Source: Pseudomonas sp. MIACH (GTDB taxonomy: Bacteria > Pseudomonadota > Gammaproteobacteria > Pseudomonadales > Pseudomonadaceae). Taken from it: a DNA stretch of 64,000 bases. How positions within the stretch are numbered: the stretch's first letter is position 1; each line of letters starts with the position of its first letter. Under the pieces are notes generated by a model. That model did no database searches, was not told where the DNA came from, and saw only the letters and a program-made list of their open reading frames with translations. Made by a program: the position numbers and the translations under genes. The DNA lies in the NCBI RefSeq assembly GCF_001269925.1, contig NZ_LHVO01000002.1, positions 434,001 to 498,000 on the forward strand, given 5' to 3'. Of this stretch, positions 16,458-24,960 are shown piece by piece.

Positions 16458-16532
16458 GCGCCCCGCTAAACACTCATTCCTGCGACGTGAAGCGTTCTCA
16501 GGATGACCATGAATTGTTCGAGAGTTCTGTCG

Positions 16533-17927
16533 ATGACCCATCCTGCCCTGATTGATGAGCTAAAGACCCTGGTTGAGCCCGGCAAAGTGCTGACCGACGC
16601 CGACTCCCTGGAGGCTTACGGCAAGGATTGGACCAAGCACTTCGCGCCCGCGCCCACCGCCATCGTGTTCCCCAAGACCACCGAGCAGGTGCAGGCCATT
16701 GTCCGTTGGGCCAATGAGCACAAGGTGGCGCTGGTGCCATCCGGTGGTCGTACCGGCCTGTCGGCTGCTGCCGTGGCGGCCAACGGCGAAGTGGTCGTCT
16801 CGTTCGACTATATGAACCAGATCCTCGACGTGAACCTCACCGACCGCACCGCCGTGTGCCAGCCGGGCGTGGTCACCAAGCAATTGCAGAACGTCGCCGA
16901 AGAAAAAGGCCTGTACTACCCGGTGGACTTCGCATCGTCCGGTTCCAGCCAGATTGGCGGTAATATCGGCACCAATGCCGGCGGGATCAAGGTCATTCGC
17001 TACGGTATGACCCGCAATTGGGTGGCCGGCATGAAAGTCGTCACCGGCAAGGGCGATGTGCTGGAGCTGAACCGCGACCTGATCAAGAACGCCACCGGCT
17101 ACGACATGCGCCAACTGTTTATCGGCGCCGAAGGCACCCTGGGCTTTGTGGTCGAAGCCACCATGCGCCTGGACCGTGCGCCGAAAAATCTCACGGCGAT
17201 GGTGCTCGGCACCACCGATTTCGACTCGATCATGCCGGTGCTGCACGCCTTCCAGAGCAAGCTGGACCTGACTGCCTTCGAATTCTTCTCCGACAAGGCC
17301 CTGGCCAAAGTCCTCGGCCGTGGCGATGTGCCGGCGCCGTTCGAAACCGAGTGCCCGTTCTACGCGCTGCTGGAATTCGAAGCCACCACCGAAGAAGTCG
17401 CCAACCACGCCCTGGAAACCTTCGAACACTGCGTCGAGCAGGGCTGGGTGCTGGACGGCGTGATGAGCCAGAGCGAAACCCAGCTGCATAACCTGTGGAA
17501 GCTACGCGAGTACATCTCCGAAACCATTTCCCACTGGACGCCGTACAAGAACGATATTTCGGTCACCGTCTCCAAAGTGCCGGCGTTCTTGAAGGAAATT
17601 GATGCGATCGTCGGTGAACACTACCCAGACTTCGAAATTGTCTGGTTCGGCCATATCGGCGACGGCAACCTGCACCTGAACATCCTCAAGCCGGAAAACC
17701 TGAGCAAGGATGAGTTCTTCGCCAAGTGCGCCACCGTGAACAAGTGGGTGTTCGAAACCGTGCAGAAATACAACGGTTCGATCTCCGCCGAGCACGGCGT
17801 GGGCATGACCAAGCGCGATTACCTGACCTACAGCCGCTCGCCGGTTGAGATCGAATACATGAAAGCAGTGAAGGCAGTGTTCGACCCGAACGGGATCATG
17901 AACCCTGGCAAGATCTTCGCTGTTTAA
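16533..17927 (+). CDS. D-2-hydroxyglutarate dehydrogenase (FAD-binding)
   Basis: 464 residues of the FAD_binding_4/FAD-oxidase_C family. The PP-loop region is VALVPSGGRTGLSAAA, the FAD segment GSSQIGGNIGTNAGGIKVI, the metal/substrate site FGHIGDGNLHLN, and the end motif EHGVGMTK. D2HGDH in Pseudomonas reoxidises the D-2-hydroxyglutarate made as a by-product of SerA, passing electrons to the respiratory chain; published work in P. stutzeri ties the two enzymes together. The length matches that enzyme, and divergence from serA supports it over glycolate oxidase subunits. ATG 16533 is preferred over ATG 16503, though its ribosome site (GAGAG) is weak. Confidence 0.9.
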   Translation: MTHPALIDELKTLVEPGKVLTDADSLEAYGKDWTKHFAPAPTAIVFPKTTEQVQAIVRWANEHKVALVPSGGRTGLSAAAVAANGEVVVSFDYMNQILDVNLTDRTAVCQPGVVTKQLQNVAEEKGLYYPVDFASSGSSQIGGNIGTNAGGIKVIRYGMTRNWVAGMKVVTGKGDVLELNRDLIKNATGYDMRQLFIGAEGTLGFVVEATMRLDRAPKNLTAMVLGTTDFDSIMPVLHAFQSKLDLTAFEFFSDKALAKVLGRGDVPAPFETECPFYALLEFEATTEEVANHALETFEHCVEQGWVLDGVMSQSETQLHNLWKLREYISETISHWTPYKNDISVTVSKVPAFLKEIDAIVGEHYPDFEIVWFGHIGDGNLHLNILKPENLSKDEFFAKCATVNKWVFETVQKYNGSISAEHGVGMTKRDYLTYSRSPVEIEYMKAVKAVFDPNGIMNPGKIFAV

Positions 17928-17949
17928 CCGCCCCCGAAGGAGTCGTTTC

Positions 17950-18615
17950 ATGAGCTACCAGCACAAGTACGTCGACGGCACCAACATCCACTTTCCTGTG
18001 GGTAAAGTGGTGTGCATTGGGCGTAACTACGCCGAACATGCCAAGGAACTGGACAACCCGGTACCGACCGAGCCGTTGCTGTTCATCAAGCCGGGCAGTT
18101 GCGTCGTGCCGCTGGAAGGCGGTTTCAGCATTCCGACCGAGCGCGGTTCGGTGCACTACGAGGCGGAAATCGCGGTATTGATCGGCAAGCCGCTGTCGAA
18201 CAAGCCGAGCCGCGAAGAAGTGCTGGACGCCATCTCCGGTTTCGCCCCGGCCCTGGACTTGACCCTGCGCGACAAGCAAGCCGAGCTGAAAGCCAAGGGC
18301 CTGCCGTGGGAAATCGCCAAGTCCTTCGACGGTGCGGCGGTGATTGCGCCGTTCGTGGTCGGCAGCACGTTCCCGGATGTCACCGATATTGGCATTCGCC
18401 TGACCATCAATGGCGAAGTGCGCCAGGACGGCAACAGCGCGATCATGCTTAACCCGATCGTGCCGATGATCCAGTACATGGCCGGCTGCTTCTCGCTGCA
18501 GGCCGGCGACGTGATCCTCACCGGCACCCCGGCCGGCGTGGGGCCGTTGAATGTGGGTGATGAGCTGGTGCTGGAACTGAGCGGCGTGAATCGCTTCGAA
18601 AGCAGCGTTCGATAA
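17950..18615 (+). CDS. Fumarylacetoacetate hydrolase family protein
   Basis: A 221-residue compact FAH-fold enzyme. It begins with GKVVCIGRNYAEHAKEL and carries the divalent-metal ligands in VHYEAEIAVLIGKPL (E-x-E), and ends with VILTGTPAGVGPLNVGD. The size matches the FAHD1-like group (acylpyruvate hydrolase or oxaloacetate decarboxylase activity) rather than true fumarylacetoacetase. It lies 22 nt after the D2HGDH gene with AAGGAG upstream, so the two are probably co-transcribed; a role in clearing oxaloacetate or acylpyruvates would fit but is inferred. Confidence 0.87.
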   Translation: MSYQHKYVDGTNIHFPVGKVVCIGRNYAEHAKELDNPVPTEPLLFIKPGSCVVPLEGGFSIPTERGSVHYEAEIAVLIGKPLSNKPSREEVLDAISGFAPALDLTLRDKQAELKAKGLPWEIAKSFDGAAVIAPFVVGSTFPDVTDIGIRLTINGEVRQDGNSAIMLNPIVPMIQYMAGCFSLQAGDVILTGTPAGVGPLNVGDELVLELSGVNRFESSVR

Positions 18616-18624
18616 GCACCTGAT

Positions 18625-18650
18625 GTGGGAGGGGACTTGCTCCCTCCCAC
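18625..18650. repeat. Single REP palindrome (GTGGGAGGGGAC)
   Basis: GTGGGAGGGGACTTGC followed by TCCCTCCCAC folds into one stem just after the FAH gene. It is a lone REP of the GTGGGAGGGGGC family and may serve as a transcript end. Confidence 0.7.
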
Positions 18651-18786
18651 AGTGGGTCCGAGTCCATCTCGTGCATCGGCTTTTGCATTTTTTTCACACG
18701 CCATCCGGATAATCCTCAGCCTCCAGCGCGCGGGCCCGTTGATCCTGTGCTATCACCTACCGCTGACTTTCCGGAAAAAGCACCCC

Positions 18787-19713
18787 ATGGCCGTGTCCCT
18801 GCCCTCCGCAACACCTAAGCCGCGTTCTCGCTTTGCCTTGCGCTGGTATTCCTGGTTATTTCTGGCGGGCGCCATCGTGTATGGCATTTCCTGGGCCATG
18901 CACTGGGACGACCGCGGCCTGCTGTGGGTGCTGGAGCGCTTCGAAACCCCGGCCGAGCGCCAGGAGAGCGTGTGGTTGCCGGACTACCATGCCGTGATCG
19001 ATGGCAAGCTGCTGCCGGGCATGGAGAAGGACGAGGCATCGGATGTCTCCTACAGCCCGCAGACCAAAACCCTGTTTTCCGTGATGGGCAAGAATCCCTT
19101 CCTCGTCGAACTGAGCCTGCAGGGCGACGTGCTGCGCAAGATGCCGCTCAATGGCTGGGACAATCCGGAAGGCGTGACCGTGATGGAAAATGGCCTGATA
19201 GCGGTGGTCGACGAACGCCAGCACACCCTGACCATCGTTAAGGTCGACGCCACCACCCAGCAATTGAACAAGGCCGACTTCCCGAGCTATGACCTGGGCC
19301 CGTCCAAGGACCAGAACAAAGCGTTCGAAGGGCTCACCTGGGACAAGCGCAATCAGCAATTTGTGCTGGGTGAAGAGCGCCCGCCGGCGTTGTTCACCTG
19401 GAAAAGCGACGGCAGCCAGACCCTGGTCGGCGATAAACAGAAACTGGCCAGCAAAGAGCTGGATATGCGCAACCTCTCGGCCCTGGCCATCGACCCGCGC
19501 ACCGGCCATCTGCTGGTGTTATCGGCCGACTCCCACTTGCTGCTGGAGTTGGACGAGAAGGGCGAACAAGTCAGCTTCATGACCCTGCTCGGTGGTTTCA
19601 ATGGCCTCAAGAACACCATCCCCCGTGCAGAAGGGGTGACCATGGATGAGGACGGCACGCTCTACATTGTCAGCGAGCCAAACTTGTTCTATCGGTTCGA
19701 AAAGCAGAAGTAA
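18787..19713 (+). CDS. SdiA-regulated-domain protein, copy 1 (membrane-anchored beta-propeller)
   Basis: 308 residues. After a short basic N-terminus there is one transmembrane segment (WYSWLFLAGAIVYGISWAM), then an NHL/six-bladed-propeller-like domain of the SdiA-regulated family: DVSYSPQTKTLFSVMGKNP, NPEGVTVMENGLIAVVDE and the closing PRAEGVTMDEDGTLYIVSE. The domain is expected in the periplasm. Function is not established. ATG 18787 was chosen because it sits just before the membrane anchor. A second, diverged copy follows 120 nt downstream. Confidence 0.82.
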   Translation: MAVSLPSATPKPRSRFALRWYSWLFLAGAIVYGISWAMHWDDRGLLWVLERFETPAERQESVWLPDYHAVIDGKLLPGMEKDEASDVSYSPQTKTLFSVMGKNPFLVELSLQGDVLRKMPLNGWDNPEGVTVMENGLIAVVDERQHTLTIVKVDATTQQLNKADFPSYDLGPSKDQNKAFEGLTWDKRNQQFVLGEERPPALFTWKSDGSQTLVGDKQKLASKELDMRNLSALAIDPRTGHLLVLSADSHLLLELDEKGEQVSFMTLLGGFNGLKNTIPRAEGVTMDEDGTLYIVSEPNLFYRFEKQK

Positions 19714-19833
19714 CGGACGAATTACGTCGGATATCTCTCTATTAGCGGCATTCGCCAGACACCAGGGCGCGTTTAAGTTTAAATTCAGACAGGCGTGATA
19801 TTCATTCGCCACTTTTGACTTTGAGCCCGTCCG

Positions 19834-20748
19834 ATGCGTCGATTTGCCCGCCCCACACCCATTCTCTTCATGCTTGCGCTGATCGCGGTGGTCAGCGCCG
19901 GGGCGGTTGCGCAGCACTATCGCCTGTTCGAACGTGCCTGGTTCAACTGGCAGGCCTGGCGCCAGCCGGCAGACGAGCGCTCCATCGGCCTGGCGGATTA
20001 CCGGGTGACCCTGGAGGCCCAGGTTATCGAAGGGCTCGACGACGATGTCTCGGCCCTCACCTACGATCCGGTGCGCAAAAGCCTGTTTACCGTCACCAAT
20101 CAAAACGCCGAACTGATCGAGCTGTCCCTTGAGGGCAAGATCCTGCGGCGCATTCCTTTGGTGGGGTTCGGTGATGCCGAGGCGGTGGAATTTATCAGCG
20201 ACAACATCTACGTCATCACCGACGAACGCCAGCAGCGGCTGATCAAGGTGCATGTGGACGACGACACCCAATTCCTCGACGCCGCCGATGCGGAGCAGAT
20301 GACCCTGGGCCTGCATGTCGGGGGCAACAAGGGTTTTGAGGGATTGGCCTATGACTCAGTCGGCAAGCGCCTGTTCGTGGCCAAGGAGCGCGACCCGATG
20401 CTGATCTATGAGGTCCACGGGTTTCCCCATTTCAAACCGGAAAAAACCTACTCGGTGCACGTGATCAACAACCCCAAGCGCGATGCCGGGCTGTTTGTGC
20501 GCGACCTGTCGAGCCTGCAATACGATGAGCGCAGCGGCCATCTGCTGGCGCTGTCGGATGAGTCGTTTCTGGTGTTGGAGTTGGATATCGACGGTCGCCC
20601 ACTGAGCAGTCTGTCTCTGCTCAATGGGCGCCACGGCCTGAAAAAGCGGGTGCCGCAGGCCGAAGGGATCGCCATGGATGACGAGGGCACGTTGTACCTG
20701 GTCAGCGAGCCGAACCTGTTCTATGTGTTCAAGAAGTCCACTCCCTGA
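19834..20748 (+). CDS. SdiA-regulated-domain protein, copy 2 (membrane-anchored beta-propeller)
   Basis: 304 residues, same layout as the preceding gene: an N-terminal transmembrane segment (ILFMLALIAVVSAGAVAQHY), then the propeller domain with VSALTYDPVRKSLFTVTNQN, GDAEAVEFISDNIYVITDE and the end block PQAEGIAMDDEGTLYLVSE. The two genes are clearly an old tandem duplication; identity is concentrated in the EGLDDDVSALTYD-like and C-terminal blocks. Function unknown; a periplasmic ligand-binding or lactonase-like role is possible from the fold. Confidence 0.82.
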   Translation: MRRFARPTPILFMLALIAVVSAGAVAQHYRLFERAWFNWQAWRQPADERSIGLADYRVTLEAQVIEGLDDDVSALTYDPVRKSLFTVTNQNAELIELSLEGKILRRIPLVGFGDAEAVEFISDNIYVITDERQQRLIKVHVDDDTQFLDAADAEQMTLGLHVGGNKGFEGLAYDSVGKRLFVAKERDPMLIYEVHGFPHFKPEKTYSVHVINNPKRDAGLFVRDLSSLQYDERSGHLLALSDESFLVLELDIDGRPLSSLSLLNGRHGLKKRVPQAEGIAMDDEGTLYLVSEPNLFYVFKKSTP

Positions 20749-20753
20749 GACAC

Positions 20754-20764
20754 CGCCCCTCCCA
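20754..20764. repeat. Half-REP remnant
   Basis: GCCCCTCCCAC immediately after the second SdiA-regulated-domain gene matches one arm of the GTGGGAGGGGGC REP family; no partner arm is present. Confidence 0.45.
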
Positions 20765-20778
20765 CAGTTGGTTTTGCA

Positions 20779-21450
20779 TCAGGCTTTAAGGGTTTTTACG
20801 CCTTCAGAAGTGCCCAGCAGCAGCACATCGGCCGGACGCGCGGCGAACAGGCCGTTGGTGACCACGCCGACGATGGCGTTGATTTGAGTCTCAAGCTCCA
20901 CCGGGTTGGTGATCTGCATGTTGAACACGTCGAGGATGATGTTGCCGTTGTCGGTCAACACGCCTTCGCGGTACACCGGATCGCCACCCAGCTTCACCAG
21001 CTCGCGGGCCACGTGGCTGCGGGCCATCGGGATGACTTCCACCGGCAGTGGGAACGCGCCAAGTACCGGCACCAGTTTGCTGGCGTCGGCGATGCAGATA
21101 AAGGTCTTGGCCACCGCCGCGACGATTTTCTCGCGGGTCAGGGCGGCGCCGCCGCCTTTGATCAGGTTCAGGTGTTCGTCGCTTTCATCGGCGCCGTCGA
21201 CGTAGAACTCCAGGTCGCTCACGGTGTTGAGCTCGTACACCGGAATGCCATGGCCCTTGAGGCGCGCGGCGGTGGCTTCGGAACTGGCCACGGCGCCGTC
21301 GAATGCGCCTTTGTGCTGGGCCAGCGCATCGATAAAGCAGTTGGCGGTGGAGCCGGTGCCGACACCGACGATGCTCTTGTCGTCGAGTTTAGGAAGGATT
21401 AAATCGACGGCGGCCTGGGCCACTGCCTGTTTGAGTTGATCCTGGGTCAT
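20779..21450 (-). CDS. rpiA: Ribose-5-phosphate isomerase A
   Basis: A 223-residue isomerase that interconverts ribose 5-phosphate and ribulose 5-phosphate in the pentose phosphate pathway. Family motifs: [15 protein letters not shown] (phosphate loop), [34 protein letters not shown] with catalytic acids, and REKIVA. ATG 21450 ([16 protein letters not shown]) is the usual start; the in-frame extension to 21618 overlaps the ilvA start and is rejected. It is divergent from ilvA. Confidence 0.97.
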   Translation of the reverse strand: MTQDQLKQAVAQAAVDLILPKLDDKSIVGVGTGSTANCFIDALAQHKGAFDGAVASSEATAARLKGHGIPVYELNTVSDLEFYVDGADESDEHLNLIKGGGAALTREKIVAAVAKTFICIADASKLVPVLGAFPLPVEVIPMARSHVARELVKLGGDPVYREGVLTDNGNIILDVFNMQITNPVELETQINAIVGVVTNGLFAARPADVLLLGTSEGVKTLKA

Positions 21451-21586
21451 GCGGGCTCCGGAACGGGCGGGGAGTAAAGAGGGGCGCGAGTATAACCCAA
21501 CAAAACCTCTGGATTCGTGTGGTCGCCCGGCCAAACGCTGGGTTAGACTCCTTGGCCCTGCCCAACCCGCCCAGTGACTTCCGCCG

Positions 21587-23101
21587 ATGCTTGAACAGTA
21601 CGTCAAAAAGATCCTCACCTCGCGCGTCTATGACGTTGCCGTAGAAACCCCGCTGCAGACCGCTCGCCAGCTCTCCGAGCGGCTGGGCAACAAGGTCTGG
21701 CTCAAGCGTGAAGACTTGCAGCCGGTGTTCTCGTTCAAGATTCGCGGCGCGTACAACAAGCTGACTCAGTTGACGGCTGAAGAGCGTGCGCGCGGCGTCG
21801 TCACGGCCTCGGCGGGCAATCATGCGCAGGGCCTGGCCCTGGCGGCCAAGGTGCTGGGGGTCAAGGCCACCATCGTGATGCCCAAGACCACCCCGGAGAT
21901 CAAGGTCGAAGGCGTGCGCTCCCGTGGCGGCAAAGTGGTGCTGCACGGCGATTCCTTCCCGGAAGCCCTGGCCTACTCGCTCAAGCTGGTCGACGAAAAA
22001 GGCTACGTCTACATTCACCCCTACGATGATCCGCACACCATTGCCGGGCAGGGCACCGTGGCGATGGAAATCCTGCGCCAGCACCCAGGGCCGCTGGACG
22101 CGATTTTCGTACCGGTGGGCGGCGGCGGGCTGATCGCCGGCATCGCCGCGTACGTGAAATACCTGCGTCCGGAGATCAAGATCATCGGCGTCGAACCGGA
22201 CGACTCCAACTGCCTGCAAGCCGCCATGGCCGCCGGCGAGCGTGTGGTGTTGCCCAGTGTGGGTATCTTTGCCGACGGTGTGGCGGTGGCGCAGATCGGC
22301 CAGCACACCTTCGACATCTGCAAACACTACGTGGATGAAGTGATCACCGTGAGCACCGATGAAATCTGCGCGGCGATCAAGGACATCTACGACGACACCC
22401 GCTCCATCACCGAGCCTGCCGGCGCGCTGGGTGTGGCGGGGATCAAGAAATACGTGGAGACCCGTGGCGTCACCGGCCAGACACTGGTGGCCATCGACTC
22501 CGGCGCCAACGTCAACTTCGACCGCCTGCGCCATGTAGCCGAGCGCGCCGAGCTGGGTGAAGGCCGCGAAGCCATCATCGCCGTGACCATCCCCGAGAAA
22601 CCGGGCAGCTTCAAGGCGTTCTGCGAGGCCGTGGGCAAGCGCCAGATCACCGAATTCAATTACCGCTATCACTCCGGCAGCGAAGCGCACATTTTTGTCG
22701 GTGTGCAGACCCACCCGGAAAACGACCCGCGCAGTGCGCTGATCACCAGCCTCACCAGCAAGGGTTTCCCGGTGCTGGACCTGACCGAGAACGAATTGGC
22801 CAAGTTGCACATTCGCCATATGGTCGGCGGGCATGCGGCCAAGGTCAGTGATGAAGTGGTGTTTCGCTTCGAATTCCCCGAACGTCCGGGGGCCTTGTTC
22901 AACTTTCTTAATAAATTGGGCGGGCGCTGGAACATCTCGATGTTCCACTACCGCAACCACGGCGCCGCTGACGGCCGTGTGGTCGCGGGCCTGCAAGTGC
23001 CGGCGAGCGAGCGTCACCTGGTCCCGGCAGCCCTGGAAGCCATTGGCTACCCGTATTGGGACGAAAGCGATAACCCGGCCTACAAACTGTTTCTCGGTTG
23101 A
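21587..23101 (+). CDS. ilvA: Threonine ammonia-lyase, biosynthetic
   Basis: A 504-residue PLP enzyme that deaminates threonine to 2-oxobutanoate, the committed step to isoleucine. The PLP lysine is K51 in [11 protein letters not shown]; the phosphate-binding loop is [13 protein letters not shown]. Residues from about 325 hold two ACT-like domains ([13 protein letters not shown] start and [14 protein letters not shown]) for feedback control by isoleucine and valine. The length equals the long biosynthetic form rather than the short catabolic TdcB. Confidence 0.97.
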   Translation: MLEQYVKKILTSRVYDVAVETPLQTARQLSERLGNKVWLKREDLQPVFSFKIRGAYNKLTQLTAEERARGVVTASAGNHAQGLALAAKVLGVKATIVMPKTTPEIKVEGVRSRGGKVVLHGDSFPEALAYSLKLVDEKGYVYIHPYDDPHTIAGQGTVAMEILRQHPGPLDAIFVPVGGGGLIAGIAAYVKYLRPEIKIIGVEPDDSNCLQAAMAAGERVVLPSVGIFADGVAVAQIGQHTFDICKHYVDEVITVSTDEICAAIKDIYDDTRSITEPAGALGVAGIKKYVETRGVTGQTLVAIDSGANVNFDRLRHVAERAELGEGREAIIAVTIPEKPGSFKAFCEAVGKRQITEFNYRYHSGSEAHIFVGVQTHPENDPRSALITSLTSKGFPVLDLTENELAKLHIRHMVGGHAAKVSDEVVFRFEFPERPGALFNFLNKLGGRWNISMFHYRNHGAADGRVVAGLQVPASERHLVPAALEAIGYPYWDESDNPAYKLFLG

Positions 23102-23142
23102 GCGACTACGCTGATTGGGGCGGCCTTTAAGGAAGACGACAC

Positions 23143-23556
23143 ATGGACACCCTTACCACCCTCAAAGTTATCCACATAGCCGCCACGGTGGTGTTGCTGC
23201 TCAGTGGCCTCGGCCTGGCGCTGCTGGCCTGGCGCAAGCGCAGCGCCGGCCCGGCCGTGACTGTGCAGCGCCCGTGGGCGTTCGTGTGGTTGCTGATGGG
23301 CGTTTGCATGCTCAGCATGCCGTTTACCGGCTGGTGGCTGGCGCACCTGATCGGCTGGCCGCTGGGGCAGACCTGGATTCTGGCTTCCAGCATCCTCTAT
23401 ACCGTGGCGGCGCTGGCCTGGTTCTGGCTGGTGGCACGGCTTAACCGCCTGCGCAAAGGCGAGGGCGGTAGCTTGAATTTCACCCTGGTGCTGGCGGTGG
23501 TGAGCCTGGTGGGGTTTGTGGCGATTGCAGGGTTGATGGGCGCGAAGCCGGTTTAG
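23143..23556 (+). CDS. DUF2269 family integral membrane protein
   Basis: 137 residues with four predicted transmembrane helices (VIHIAATVVLLLSGLGLALL, AFVWLLMGVCMLSMPFTGWW, TWILASSILYTVAALAWFW, TLVLAVVSLVGFVAIAGLM). The pattern TLKVIHIAA at the start, with a histidine in helix 1, fits the DUF2269 family. Function unknown. It lies 41 nt after ilvA on the same strand and may be co-transcribed. Confidence 0.8.
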   Translation: MDTLTTLKVIHIAATVVLLLSGLGLALLAWRKRSAGPAVTVQRPWAFVWLLMGVCMLSMPFTGWWLAHLIGWPLGQTWILASSILYTVAALAWFWLVARLNRLRKGEGGSLNFTLVLAVVSLVGFVAIAGLMGAKPV

Positions 23557-23578
23557 GGTTTTAGACCGCGTCGGCTGC

Positions 23579-23650
23579 ATCGGGGGCAAGCCCCCTCCCA
23601 CATTTAACCGAGTACATCCTTTGGAATCCGGTCGAGTGTGGGGGGGCCGA
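23579..23650. repeat. REPIN with one degenerate arm (GTGGGAGGGGGC family)
   Basis: The left arm ATCGGGGGCAAGCCCCCTCC is good; the right arm GTGTGGGGGGGCC is eroded. The spacer (ACCGAGTACATCC ... GGAATCCGGTCGA) resembles those of copies at 34497 and 43658. It lies between the convergent DUF2269 and HAD genes. Confidence 0.7.
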
Positions 23651-23658
23651 TAAGGCCA

Positions 23659-24315
23659 TCAGCTACGCAGCGTAATCACCGGCCAACCACGCTTCTCGGC
23701 TTCAGCGCGCAGATTCGGATCCGGGTCCACCGCTACCGGATGCGTCACCTGCTCCAGCAGTGGCAGGTCATTCATCGAGTCGCTATAGAAGTAGCTGTCT
23801 TCCAGGCTGTACCCAGTCTCTTCCAGCCAACGATTCAAGCGCGTCACCTTGCCCTCGCGAAAGCACGGTACGTCGGTGCTGCGTCCGGTGTAGCGGCCGT
23901 TTTCCATCTCGCATTCGGTGGCGATCAGGGTTTCGACGCCCAGGCGTGCGGCAATTGGCGCGGTGACGAAACGATTGGTGGCGGTGATGATCACCAGCTT
24001 GTCGCCAGCGGCGCGGTGCTTGGCCAGCAGTTCTGAGGCCAGCGGCAGCATGATCGGCTCGATGCAGTCGCGCATATAGTCATTGTGCCATTCGTCCAAC
24101 TGAGTCATCTCGGTGCGGCCGAGGATTTCCAGGCAGAAGTTCAGGTAGGCGGCGTTGTCCAGCTTGCCGGCCAGGTAGTCCTGGTAGAACTCGTCGTTGC
24201 GAGCCTTGTAGGCCACCGGGTCGAGAATCCCCCGTGCGCAGAGGTAATCGCCCCAGGCGTGGTCGCTGTCACCGCCGAGAAGGGTGTTGTCCAAGTCGAA
24301 TAAAGCCAGGCGCAT
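23659..24315 (-). CDS. HAD-IB family phosphatase, probable histidinol-phosphatase type
   Basis: A 218-residue SerB-like HAD hydrolase. Motif I is [18 protein letters not shown] (DxDxT nucleophile near residue 7), motif II is VIITATNRF, and motif III/IV is [16 protein letters not shown]. The cap is the helical type C1. From memory, the P. aeruginosa protein at this position (PA0335) was shown to dephosphorylate histidinol phosphate, filling a missing step in histidine synthesis; if orthologous, this gene does the same. Identity as a HAD phosphatase is certain, substrate less so. Divergent from rppH. Confidence 0.88.
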   Translation of the reverse strand: MRLALFDLDNTLLGGDSDHAWGDYLCARGILDPVAYKARNDEFYQDYLAGKLDNAAYLNFCLEILGRTEMTQLDEWHNDYMRDCIEPIMLPLASELLAKHRAAGDKLVIITATNRFVTAPIAARLGVETLIATECEMENGRYTGRSTDVPCFREGKVTRLNRWLEETGYSLEDSYFYSDSMNDLPLLEQVTHPVAVDPDPNLRAEAEKRGWPVITLRS

Positions 24316-24458
24316 TGCAGTTACTCGCTGAAAAGTCTGTAAAAAGGCGTCCAGAATACGGTCTTTTCACAAGAGTGCACATAAGGTAAGAAGCCTCGTT
24401 GCCGCTGGAACAACCTTTGTGGAACAATGCGGCGACATGCGTTTGCGAGGTTGTTGCC

Positions 24459-24938
24459 GTGATCGACCCCGATGGTTTCCGTCCTAATGTCGGGATTATT
24501 CTTACGAATGATGCCGGACAGGTGCTATGGGCTCGCCGAATCAACCAAGATGCCTGGCAGTTTCCTCAAGGCGGAATCAACCCCGATGAAACCCCTGAAG
24601 ACGCCCTGTACCGTGAGTTGAATGAAGAAGTCGGCCTTGAGCGCGAAGATGTGCAAATTCTGGCCTGTACCCGGGGCTGGTTGCGCTATCGTTTGCCGCA
24701 ACGCCTGGTGCGTACCCACAGCCAACCGCTGTGCATCGGCCAGAAGCAGAAATGGTTTCTCCTGCGCCTGATCTCCAACGAGCAGCGGGTGCGGATGGAT
24801 TTGACCGGTAAACCGGAGTTCGATGGCTGGCGCTGGGTCAGCTATTGGTACCCGTTGGGCCAGGTGGTGACATTCAAGCGCGAGGTTTATCGTCGCGCTC
24901 TCAAAGAGCTTGCCCCGCGCCTTTTATCGCGCGACTGA
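24459..24938 (+). CDS. rppH: RNA pyrophosphohydrolase
   Basis: A 159-residue Nudix hydrolase that removes pyrophosphate from mRNA 5' ends and so triggers RNase E-dependent decay. The Nudix box is [20 protein letters not shown] with VGL following. The start is the GTG at 24459 (reading [12 protein letters not shown]), preceded by GAGG; the longer in-frame ATG at 24399 is not supported. It lies 22 nt before ptsP, the conserved arrangement in gamma-proteobacteria. Confidence 0.96.
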   Translation: MIDPDGFRPNVGIILTNDAGQVLWARRINQDAWQFPQGGINPDETPEDALYRELNEEVGLEREDVQILACTRGWLRYRLPQRLVRTHSQPLCIGQKQKWFLLRLISNEQRVRMDLTGKPEFDGWRWVSYWYPLGQVVTFKREVYRRALKELAPRLLSRD

Positions 24939-24960
24939 CGACGGAGTTCGACCCCGAGCC

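Noticed and set aside
21389..23017. 542-codon minus-strand open frame opposite ilvA
   Set aside because: Antisense shadow with no protein motif; ilvA on the plus strand has all catalytic and ACT motifs.
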